In this document: positions 46,601-52,720 of the stretch, piece by piece
Numbering within the stretch: position 1 is the first letter of the stretch
Layout: every line of letters begins with the position of its first letter
Assembly: GCF_900177705.1 (NCBI RefSeq)
Contig: NZ_FXBA01000001.1
Coordinates: forward strand, 744,001 to 808,000
Length of the DNA: 64,000 nucleotides
Direction: 5' to 3'
From: Fibrobacter sp. UWB15
GTDB lineage: Bacteria; Fibrobacterota; Fibrobacteria; Fibrobacterales; Fibrobacteraceae
Program-made: the position numbers and the translations under genes
Notes under the pieces: model-generated
Told to the model about the DNA's origin: nothing
The model's input: only the letters and a program-made list of their open reading frames with translations
The model's database searches: none

Positions 46601-48634
46601 GATGTTAGGGATGCCTCCAATAACAAAATTAGTGTCAATGGTGGCTGGTATTCGGGAGCCAGGGCTAACTTCACTATGCCGGGAAGCTCCGTAATCGTTA
46701 CACCGAGCTTTACGAAAAACTTGACCGCAATGGGTACTGATGGCCTCTATATCAATATGCCAGCAACGGGAAAGATTAACGCCGAAATTCCAGCAAATGT
46801 GAAGTCGTTCAAGGTGTATGATGACGGTGGTAAGGACAATGATTACAGCCTTAATTGCAGCGGAACTCTCGTGCTGACAGCGCCCGAGGGCTATGTCCTT
46901 GAACTGAGTGGAAAATTGGTTACCGAGAATCCGTATTCTGAGACGAAAATTTATGATTATTTGAGCGTATATGATGGTGCCGATAAAAATGCCAATATTG
47001 TGCGTAATCAGATTACAGGAACAGCAAGTGTTGAAACGGTTCGGAGTTCGGGTCGTAATTTGACCTTGTTCTTCTATTCCGATGTAAGTACTGTAAAGGA
47101 CGGTCTTGACTTGACAGTATCGCTTGTTCGTTTGACAATCGATGTTGCTGAGGTCACGGGCGGTATTATGACTAGCGATAAGAATTTTGCTTCTCCAGGA
47201 GAAATAGTCTCTTTAACAGCATCCGCTGAAGATGGCTATTTGTTCGATGGCGTCTCTGTCGAGGATGAAGATGGAAATGCAATTGCCTTGGACAAGGATA
47301 TCCATTGGTATTCCAATGTTGCAGAAAAGGTAATCACGTTCTCGATGCCGGCAAATTCTGTGACTGTTACACCGAAGTTCTCTGCGATCAATGATCTCTA
47401 TGTGAAGGTACCGACAAGTGGAACGACTGACGTCTGTGTGCCAGAAAACGTGACCTCGTTCAAGGTGTATGATGATGGCGGCAAGGATGAAAATTATAGT
47501 CACAATATTCACGGCAAGCTTAACATTACTAGCGCAAATAGTGCAAATTTGGGCTCGATAAAAGTGTCAGGAACCGTTGCGACTCGCAAAGGTGATAAAC
47601 TTTCTCTTTCCGCCCATATGGTTCTTGTTGGAAAAGCTTTCTACACTTACGAAGGCTCTGCAGATGGCAAACCTGTAGATATTGGTACCTATACCAATAC
47701 GGCATATCTGCTGGTTGATTTTGAGTCTGGAGAAACTGATAATGCGGCCGGTCTTGATTTGACAGTCGAGATGGAAAAGCCTGTTTCTGAAGGAGGCTCT
47801 GTTGCGGTTGTTTTCGATGACGCCCATCTTTGGACAGAGTCTGAAAAGATTCATAAGCTGGCTATGGTTACTGATGGAGACAAGGGTGCTTCTCTGAACA
47901 TACTTGAAGATATTGATGTGGATTCGGTTTATTTCGCTCGTGAATTCACGACGGGAATTTACTCTACGATAGTTTTCCCGGCCGAATTTAAGGCTGATAG
48001 CCTAACGGGCGTTCAGAAGGTGCTTCGCTTTAACGGCTTCAAGCAGAAAGATGATGGAACTTGGGTTGTCCGTATGAAACGATTCTGGACATTGGATTCT
48101 ATTGGTCGCGATATTGATGTCAATGCGAATACGCCTTACTTGGTTGTGATGGACGTTCCCAAAATGGTTGTCCGTGGTGGCGTGACACTGAGAAAGACTG
48201 TTGAACCCATCGCGATGGCCGAAGACTGTAACTGGAAATTCATTGGAACGCTTTCTTATCAGGAATGGCCCGAAGGAAATCCTCTTGTCTATGGATTTAA
48301 GGACAATCAGTTTGTGAAAGCTGGTGCGAATGTGAGCGTTAAACCTCTGCGAGCATACTTGTTGAAGCCTGAGCCGAAGCAGGCTAGCGGAAGGCCGAGC
48401 CTGAATGGCTTCTCACACGCATACGAGTACATTGCCCCGATAGATAATCCTGACGAAATCGATATCGTTGAAGACGATGACGAAGTCGGCGAGAATACCA
48501 CCGTTATTGGACGCTTCAATACGAGTACAGGCGAATTCAGGATGTTGCCCAGCTATGACATCAAGGGCCGCAAGCTGAATGGCAAGCCCAATGTACACAA
48601 AGCTTATTATGGTAAAAAAGTTATAAGGAAATAG
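40646..48634 (+). CDS. Giant secreted protein with eleven CUB-like modules
   Basis: 2662 residues; signal peptide ending A-W-A-D. Eleven CUB-like modules centre on F-K-V-Y-D-D-G-G-K-x-G-x-Y-S-N-N (at about residues 54, 285, 585, 719, 940, 1150, 1349, 1621, 1839, 2057 and 2274), each ending in M-T-L-x-F-x-S-D...G-L-D-L-T-V. Many are separated by ~90-residue InlB-like beta repeats (A-S-G-G-S-V ... V-S-V-T-A-T-P ... F-T-M-P-x-x-N-V-T-V-T-P). Modules 6 and 7 carry a cysteine-rich insertion (Y-D-V-A-V-C). The C-terminal ~320 residues are a separate region ending in P-S-Y-D-I-K-G-R-K-L-N-G-K-P and Y-Y-G-K-K-V-I-R-K, a sorting-like tail typical of Fibrobacter secreted proteins. More AT-rich with looser codons than its neighbours. 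Carbohydrate or protein binding is inferred from CUB folds. Confidence 0.85.
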   Translation: MKKGFHVFLFVLFAVLMSQSAWADIVSTNGAGVNVPCSGSLSVYVDDKVTYFYVYDDGGVSGNYSNNCRGYLSITAPNGKALKVETYNYMDIENNRDTLRILNSKYMHTDLTGYYLESMLETRSPGTFDPLYTTGTGMAIQFASDGSITNSGFVLKVSVVSLYSVNLSSSSMHIWDPYLINSVRVGYDDYSAFAAGAKVSLYDRPLGTGSFLTSLKVKDASGNLLPFKEAKMVGDGYGGDSLQFTMPSSNVTVSPTYTDLNNLSSVDMLCRTATLNIPSSISSFKIYDNGGSSENYTNNCDAYLTLKAPAGFKIKLIGTVNTENGSQVWDYLKIYNGSTLTDANLLGYKYSTTSGVDENIGTVTSSGNVMTLWFHSDNTNTYSGLNLTASLIPQTFSISKASYSNGSVTVVSSANVSSSVTITATPNTNYLLKSLTVTTASGTNIPLTKGSGNTWTFTMPGENVTIKPVFAKDTYTITYKTASGGSVSGATSAKVGNTVSVTATPSNSSYLLKDINVVSSENETVDVTSVKWYNNTSTFTMPYGNVTVTPVFTNDLSADGGLYIDMPKTGTVSASIPASVKSFKVYDDGGKSGSYSNNANGTLYLTVPDGYILLLTGNINTNNSSDYLQIYNGSSTSNADSLLGTKSGKSTCKFYSKARRMALKFVSDGSYNSSGLDLTVTLVKLNLDLANDGTTNFVNMVYQHKATLIVPANVSSFKIYDEGGKSGAYSYNNRDTLVLIAPQNHVLKLTGSVTTAFSGDTLEVYSGSTINSSNLLGKKRSTSSGTSLNIGKMVSLGRYMTLYFESDASGAYSGLDLNVEVVNDEYNITIFNAEGGVVTVAGGKTTAKIGSEVLLNVTNLSAGYLLSDIDIVDDEGDTVKITSGGNFANPSVKFIMPAGPVTVTPHFTKDWNVAGNLYINMPTSVNEAFSIPSGVQSFKVYDDGGKNGNYSNNYEHSLRLTPPSGYFLQLEGSISMYDFNDYLTVKDYADGRILLDKGRYVSGKLNAESMWLTFHSDASGSSSGLDLTVTVVPKKTVSVNTASGGMIQPSSNVATPGSTVTLTATMDSEFYFESVDIRDAENKKISYSLDYPWYSSNTSATITFTMPNSDVSVTPKFTNKPTAEKMLAINIPASGTQSITIPAAVKSFKIYDDGGKDGNYSNNNNGTLALTAPSGYIFELTGSIKTNITNQVENSSDCLEWQSGYDVAVCGSYNHWYTNTCDVEDNLNVYDGSSVSATPLMQGKYGCVNTTASWRCNVDYNFKLRCDAHDYVNSAWYSIGKIMSSNNKMTLNFKSGANGTAGGLDLTVVLRKINTNELDADDDGNQYVNMVLSKKATVNIPSGTTSFKIYDDGGKNGAYSNNNADTLVLKAPVGSIIELTGSINTNIKKTEEKWNCITWATGYDVAVCEHSSHWYANTCDEGDNLSVYDGSSTSASKLLNEKYGCSATSSSWSCRLGISWSSQNCGAHSNVSWLSVGTLRSTGNTMTLVFNSNSSGNSDGLDLTAKVIMLDYAIQIKNATNGSMMATKTSKLHAGDTVSLIAAPNSGYLLKDVVAKDLSGNTVKVSQYSFSVSELVMPAKDLVITPTFTNDLTAAGGLHLDMRKNKNFDASFTEGVKSFKVYDNGGKNGVYEANSNDTLTLAAPNGYRLKLTGSAIMENGYEYLYVYDGENTKAQSLLTITGSANSNNPTYTTNISAITSSGRHMTLRFKSDGTQHYAGLDLTVTLEKIDYSITLNQATGGTLSSDVEKATNGAKVSLNGTPVSGYRLSEATYVNASGLGVVALMHSFDQAVFTMPASNVNVYPTWTTNLTAEGGIHLDMPRNVNANVSIPSDIKSFNLYDNGGKSGKYENSSNDVLTLNAPRGHHLVVTGSIVLQKGSDSLYIYDGKNTSATKLFGGTSTTNGSTYAINTITSSGESLTFRFKSDGSTTYSGLNLKVSVELTTYGIAIADAANGRVSSDKTKAAKDSIVNLSWLYTTGYLIRDIDVRDASNNKISVNGGWYSGARANFTMPGSSVIVTPSFTKNLTAMGTDGLYINMPATGKINAEIPANVKSFKVYDDGGKDNDYSLNCSGTLVLTAPEGYVLELSGKLVTENPYSETKIYDYLSVYDGADKNANIVRNQITGTASVETVRSSGRNLTLFFYSDVSTVKDGLDLTVSLVRLTIDVAEVTGGIMTSDKNFASPGEIVSLTASAEDGYLFDGVSVEDEDGNAIALDKDIHWYSNVAEKVITFSMPANSVTVTPKFSAINDLYVKVPTSGTTDVCVPENVTSFKVYDDGGKDENYSHNIHGKLNITSANSANLGSIKVSGTVATRKGDKLSLSAHMVLVGKAFYTYEGSADGKPVDIGTYTNTAYLLVDFESGETDNAAGLDLTVEMEKPVSEGGSVAVVFDDAHLWTESEKIHKLAMVTDGDKGASLNILEDIDVDSVYFAREFTTGIYSTIVFPAEFKADSLTGVQKVLRFNGFKQKDDGTWVVRMKRFWTLDSIGRDIDVNANTPYLVVMDVPKMVVRGGVTLRKTVEPIAMAEDCNWKFIGTLSYQEWPEGNPLVYGFKDNQFVKAGANVSVKPLRAYLLKPEPKQASGRPSLNGFSHAYEYIAPIDNPDEIDIVEDDDEVGENTTVIGRFNTSTGEFRMLPSYDIKGRKLNGKPNVHKAYYGKKVIRK

Positions 48635-48642
48635 GAGAAACA

Positions 48643-48807
48643 ATGAATATTGCAAAAGACAATTCCTTTGATATCAACCCCAAAAAGGCCTATAAGGCAC
48701 CTTCGATGGAGTTGATTGTAATGAACCATCATATGGATCTGCTTCAAGGTAGTCCTAAAGCATCTGATAACGTTAATCAGGATTTTATTGGTCTTGAAGA
48801 AGAATAA
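48643..48807 (+). CDS. Small peptide, YxxPxM...LLQGS family (P2)
   Basis: 54 residues. Begins M-N-I-A-K-D-N-S-F-D, then K-K-A-Y-K-A-P-S-M, M-D-L-L-Q-G-S-P-K-A-S, and an acidic end L-E-E-E. AGGAGA at 48633-48638 gives a good ribosome binding site overlapping the stop of the CUB giant (48634), so it is translated from the same transcript. Same core motif as P1 and P3 but with a longer N-terminus. No cysteine, so no lanthionine or disulfide. Confidence 0.75.
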   Translation: MNIAKDNSFDINPKKAYKAPSMELIVMNHHMDLLQGSPKASDNVNQDFIGLEEE

Positions 48808-48816
48808 AGGAAAAAT

Positions 48817-48936
48817 ATGGAAAAGAAAAAGGAATATGTCACTCCGAAAATGGATGTGCTCGAATACATGGTCCAAACATCTCTTTTGCAAGGGAGTCCG
48901 GATGCTCCTGAGTTCACTAATGGTGAATTCGACTAA
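48817..48936 (+). CDS. Small peptide, YxxPxM...LLQGS family (P3)
   Basis: 39 residues starting MEKKKEYVTPKM, then S-L-L-Q-G-S-P-D-A and ending N-G-E-F-D. AAAGGA (48806-48811) precedes it, overlapping the stop of P2, and a terminator follows at 48964. It is the last gene of the unit CUB giant - P2 - P3. It matches P1 over its whole length with one gap. Possible roles: secreted peptide, modified-peptide precursor or small partner of the giant; none is shown. Confidence 0.75.
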   Translation: MEKKKEYVTPKMDVLEYMVQTSLLQGSPDAPEFTNGEFD

Positions 48937-48963
48937 TCCATTCCATAAACCCGTATAAAAAAG

Positions 48964-48993
48964 AAAGGCTCACTTATCGTGAGTCTTTCTTTT
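48964..48993 (+). terminator. Terminator of the CUB giant/peptide operon
   Basis: Stem AAAGGCTCAC / GTGAGTCTTT with a TTATC loop, then CTTTTG. It ends 5 bp before the 3' end of the converging tmRNA gene. Confidence 0.85.
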
Positions 48994-48997
48994 GTTC

Positions 48998-49354
48998 TGG
49001 AGGTGAGGGGAGTCGAACCCCTGTCCAAAATCACGTCCATGCACGTTCCTACAAGCTTTCCCTTCGTATTTAAGGTCTCGTCTAATCTACGCCCAAGAAG
49101 GTCGGCGCGGACTTTGACCAGCCTAGTGAATCTCGGACTCTAGCCCCAGGCATGCAAGAATCCTATCCCATATTGCGTCCGGACTTTCACCCCGATGGGA
49201 GCGGAATGAGGCCCGGCGTTGCCGTTAATTAGGCAGCGAGTGCGTAGTTTTCGTCAGCACTTATTTTTTTTCAGACTTTTTTACGAGTGCCCTCGTCTGA
49301 GACCTCGGCTTGCAACTAACACTTCGGTAACCCTGTCGAAACCAGAGCACCCCC
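48998..49354 (-). ncRNA. ssrA: tmRNA (tag ADENYALAA)
   Basis: Reverse strand. The 5' end GGGGGUG pairs with CACCUCC before the 3' A, giving the 7-bp acceptor stem; the 3' CCA is not encoded. The tRNA-like half shows U-U-C-G-A in GGGGTTCGACTCCCC and the 5' D-arm region CTGGTTTCGACAGG. The tag frame reads GCT-GAC-GAA-AAC-TAC-GCA-CTC-GCT-GCC-TAA = ADENYALAA. It frees stalled ribosomes with SmpB and marks the unfinished protein for proteolysis. Length 357 bases, normal for a one-piece tmRNA. Confidence 0.96.
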
Positions 49355-49509
49355 GTGTGCTTCGCACCGGGGGTGCTCTGGTTGAGACTCGTCGACTAAA
49401 TGCGAGCTAGCGAGCATTTAGGCCCTTAAGCTCACGAAGTGAGCGCAAGGCCCGTAGGGCGAGCTTAACGCAAATAGCGTTAGGCGAGGCAAACCAGAGC
49501 ACCCCCGTG
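49339..49509. repeat. 19-bp direct repeat of the tmRNA 5' end around a hairpin-rich insert
   Basis: AAACCAGAGCACCCCCGTG occurs at 49339-49357 (the tmRNA 5' end) and again, perfectly, at 49491-49509. An inverted copy of 15 bases (49369-49383) pairs with the first to form a long hairpin. Between lie four short palindromes: TAAATGC..GCATTTA (49397-49420), GCTCAC-GAA-GTGAGC (49430-49444), GCCC-GTA-GGGC (49450-49460) and TAACGC-AAATA-GCGTTA (49466-49482). No gene is present in the gap. Confidence 0.8.
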
Positions 49510-49522
49510 CTTGTTTAACCCA

Positions 49523-49550
49523 AATATACAAATATATCGCCCTTTTTCAA
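49523..49550 (-). promoter_or_regulatory. Probable ssrA promoter
   Basis: Reverse strand TTGAAA (49545-49550), 16 bp, TATATT (49523-49528). The expected start near 49516 lies about 7 bases from the outer repeat copy but some 160 bases before the real tmRNA 5' end. Confidence 0.55.
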
Positions 49551-49600
49551 AGATTCGCGCGGCCGGGCTGCCCGGAAACCTTTGGGAATGTGAACTTTCT

Positions 49601-49629
49601 TTGACAGAATAATTCCTTTTTGCTACTTT
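49601..49629 (+). promoter_or_regulatory. Promoter of the twin lipoprotein operon
   Basis: TTGACA (49601-49606), exactly 17 bp, TACTTT (49624-49629), followed by GAAGAGGA before the ATG at 49655, giving a short leader. Confidence 0.7.
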
Positions 49630-49654
49630 CTGTTTACAAACTGAAGAGGATAAC

Positions 49655-52600
49655 ATGAGAGTTTTTCAAAATGCTAAGAGTCTTTTTGTACTTGCTTGTA
49701 CGGGCATTTTGATTTGTGCCTGTGGTGATTCCGGCAATTCCAGTACGACTGACGATCCTGAATTGGACGAAGACCCTGCAAAGGAAATTGAAGTTGACAG
49801 CAAGGTGTCTGGTTCTACGGTCATTAGGGACAGAATTTACAATTCCAGCATCGGTTCGTACATGAATACGGTCCAGTTCGGGATTTATATCTGGCTGGAA
49901 GATAATTCCACCGAAATCGGTTATTCGGGCAATTCCATGTGTTACGATGACAATCCCGAAAATTGCTATACCTATGGCCGCCTGTACAGTCCTGGCGCAC
50001 CCAAGTGCCCCAGCGGTTTTTCTGTTCCGAGCCAAGATGACTGGTCGGGAACCATGCGCTACCTTGGCAAATATAGCGAATTGGATTCCATTTTCGGATT
50101 TCCGAGGGGTGGCTATTGTTTTGATAGTTTCAATGGCCTTGTCTGTTCAGATAAGGATGATGCTGGTTATTATTTGGCGGGCGACAGTGTGGTGGCCGTT
50201 GTTAAAGGCCGTTCCGTTTCGTTTAAGCCGGCGGGCTTGGGTGATTTTTACCAGCTCCGTTGCCTGAAGTATTCCTATATCGTTCCGACGGTGGACGACC
50301 TTCCGACTTGTGATACCATTAGTCAAAGAACGTTGAGGACTTTCTATGTCATGAGCAAGAAGTCGGACTACCGCTGCATCGGTACGCGCTGGGTGGATGA
50401 CTTTACGAACAATTGCAGCCATGTAGAAGATGGCACGTACGGTGTCTACCACGATTCCATGTACATATGTAAGTATAACGAATGGAATCTTGCCGATATT
50501 TCGGATTCCAAGGACAAGTGTACAAGTAGTAACGAACATACCACTTACTTGTTCAATGGCGTTTACTATGCTTGCGAAGACGGCGCTTGGCGTGAACTGA
50601 CGTCGACCGAGAAAAAGTTGGGCTATTGCAAACCCGACCTTTATGGCACTATCGATTCGACCCTTTATATGAAGGAAGATGCATATTTTGGGTATGACTC
50701 GCTTTACAACTATTACACTTGCGATTCACTTGGCTGGCGTGAATCGGTTCTGAGCGATTTTGCCGGCGAGTGCGACAGCTCCAAGATGTATGACGAATTC
50801 AAGTTCAAGAAAAAATCCTATGTCTGCCGCGGCGATAGCTGGGATGCCTTCTCTAGCTTGGAACAGGATGTCGGTATTTGCTCGCCCAAGAAGCAGGGCG
50901 TGATCGATTCCTCTGACGGATACGGATACATTTGCGACAGCACCACCTGGCGCTATGCGACAAAGGATGATTACCTGGGCGGTGAATGTACGTCCAAGCG
51001 CAGTGGTGAAATCCGTGCGTATGGTTCGGACAAGTACATTTGCCGAGATTCTGTATGGAATAAGCTTTCGGCCCTCGAAGCGGAACTGGGACTCTGCGAT
51101 ACAAAGAAGATGGGGATCCTCGATACGACTGAATCGGAAACGATCTATTACTGCGATTCTACCGGTTGGCGTAGTGCAAAAATTGGCGATATTGGAGGCG
51201 AATGTAATGCGTCTAACAAGTACAAGATGGTGGAATTGAATGGTTACACCTACTACTGCTATGATTCTTCCTGGCATTCAACGACCAGTCTCGAAGACAA
51301 GATTGGAGTCTGCTGGGACAAAAACAAGAACAAAATTGACTCGGTGACGGTCAAGGGTAAGCATTACTACTGCGATGCAGATGGTTGGCGCGAACTGGAT
51401 TCTTATGAAGTCAAGTTCGGCATTTGTACCGCGGCCTTGGAAGGGGCTTCCAAGACCTTTGATGGTGCCGCCTATACCTGTACAAGCGGAAAATGGACCT
51501 ACGTGAAGGCTGCCGAATATCTTGGCAAATGCGATTCCCTTGTATGGGGCAAGACCAAGACTTACGACGAAAAGGAATACGTTTGCAAGTTCACGTCTTG
51601 GGTGACGCTTACGGACTTTGACAAGGAATATGGCGTGTGCAGTGGAAAGACTCTTGGTACGACGGTGATTGCTGATGGAATCAACTATATCTGTACGTCA
51701 AGTGACTGGTCGAAAACGTCTAATCCGGTTGCATCTCTCGGGGACTGCACCTATAAGGATTCAACCGTTTACAAGACCGATGCAAACGGAATCTACTATG
51801 CTTGCCATAACTACACATGGACAAAGGTCACTTCGATAGTGACTGTCTTTGGCAGTTGTAACTATAAAAATCGGGAAAAACAGGTCGTTTTCAATGGTGC
51901 TGAATATGTCTGCGATTCTGTTGCCCTCGGTGCGGGCTGGCATAAGCTGTCTGCAATCGATTCCCTTCGTGGTTACTGCAGCAACAAGAAGTTGGGCGAT
52001 ACGATTACATATAAGAATGATCGTTACCTCTGCAAGTCTACATTTGAAGGAAATCGTTGGACTGTGGTGGGGTATCGTGAATTCATGGGTGAATGTACTG
52101 TTGCCCGTGAAGGTCACAAGATGTTCAATGGCATTAATTACAGCGTCTGTTCCGATGAACGGTGGGAGGGCGTAACTGAAACCTATAAGGATCCGAGAGA
52201 TAACAACACGTATAGGATTCAGAAGATTAATGGTGTGACATGGATGCTCGATAACTTGAATTACGTCACAGCGGATTCTTCGGATTGCGTTAATGGTACG
52301 TCGTCTTGCGGAACGGCTGGTCGCTTGTACGGATTCAGCGCAGCTAAGATCGCTTGTCCGACAGGCTGGTCGTTGCCCGATACCGCCGCTTGGGGTGCCA
52401 TGATCGATTACGTGTATGCTCTGGATACCGCCTATAAGAGAAAAGTCGGTGGAAGCATTTTTTGGAATCCGACAGAAGATATTTACGGATTTGCCATGCT
52501 TCCGACTGGCTATGAATATTTCTTCTTGCAGAATGGTCAAGACCCAGTGACAAAGCATGACGGCAACACAGGTATAGATGACGCCGCCGTGTATTGGCGT

Positions 52601-52717
52601 GCGGATGGATCCTATGAAGCATGGGGAAAGGTGTCATTTAAGACTGGTGGGGGGACTGGACAAGGTAAAGATGCCAGGATGACCAAAACGGCAGTGCGTT
52701 GCATCAAGGAGGATTAG
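49655..52717 (+). CDS. Lipoprotein with ~16 Cys/Trp repeats and a TIGR02145 domain
   Basis: 1020 residues. Lipobox L-I-C-A-C (Cys about residue 23). Near the N-terminus is a partial TIGR02145-like segment (C-Y-T-Y-G-R-L-Y ... C-P-S-G-F-S-V-P). Then about 16 repeats of ~35-45 residues follow, each with Y-x-C-x(3-4)-W and an upstream G-x-C (for example Y-Y-C-D-S-T-G-W-R). A full Fibrobacter-type TIGR02145 domain ends it (V-T-W-M-L-D-N-L-N-Y, A-G-R-L-Y-G-F-S-A-A, C-P-T-G-W-S-L-P). Cysteines pair regularly, suggesting one disulfide per repeat in a surface-exposed rod. Binding role inferred; no catalytic motif. The paralogue starts 3 bp after the stop. Confidence 0.85.
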   Translation: MRVFQNAKSLFVLACTGILICACGDSGNSSTTDDPELDEDPAKEIEVDSKVSGSTVIRDRIYNSSIGSYMNTVQFGIYIWLEDNSTEIGYSGNSMCYDDNPENCYTYGRLYSPGAPKCPSGFSVPSQDDWSGTMRYLGKYSELDSIFGFPRGGYCFDSFNGLVCSDKDDAGYYLAGDSVVAVVKGRSVSFKPAGLGDFYQLRCLKYSYIVPTVDDLPTCDTISQRTLRTFYVMSKKSDYRCIGTRWVDDFTNNCSHVEDGTYGVYHDSMYICKYNEWNLADISDSKDKCTSSNEHTTYLFNGVYYACEDGAWRELTSTEKKLGYCKPDLYGTIDSTLYMKEDAYFGYDSLYNYYTCDSLGWRESVLSDFAGECDSSKMYDEFKFKKKSYVCRGDSWDAFSSLEQDVGICSPKKQGVIDSSDGYGYICDSTTWRYATKDDYLGGECTSKRSGEIRAYGSDKYICRDSVWNKLSALEAELGLCDTKKMGILDTTESETIYYCDSTGWRSAKIGDIGGECNASNKYKMVELNGYTYYCYDSSWHSTTSLEDKIGVCWDKNKNKIDSVTVKGKHYYCDADGWRELDSYEVKFGICTAALEGASKTFDGAAYTCTSGKWTYVKAAEYLGKCDSLVWGKTKTYDEKEYVCKFTSWVTLTDFDKEYGVCSGKTLGTTVIADGINYICTSSDWSKTSNPVASLGDCTYKDSTVYKTDANGIYYACHNYTWTKVTSIVTVFGSCNYKNREKQVVFNGAEYVCDSVALGAGWHKLSAIDSLRGYCSNKKLGDTITYKNDRYLCKSTFEGNRWTVVGYREFMGECTVAREGHKMFNGINYSVCSDERWEGVTETYKDPRDNNTYRIQKINGVTWMLDNLNYVTADSSDCVNGTSSCGTAGRLYGFSAAKIACPTGWSLPDTAAWGAMIDYVYALDTAYKRKVGGSIFWNPTEDIYGFAMLPTGYEYFFLQNGQDPVTKHDGNTGIDDAAVYWRADGSYEAWGKVSFKTGGGTGQGKDARMTKTAVRCIKED

Positions 52718-52720
52718 GAT

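Noticed and set aside
48643-48936. Small peptides as lanthipeptide or other known modified-peptide precursors
   Set aside because: No cysteines, no double-glycine leader, and no modification enzyme, protease or dedicated exporter within the window; kept only as an open possibility.
49384-49490. Hairpin-rich segment as a tRNA or other known RNA
   Set aside because: The four small stems have no cloverleaf arrangement, no T-loop sequence and no anticodon arm.
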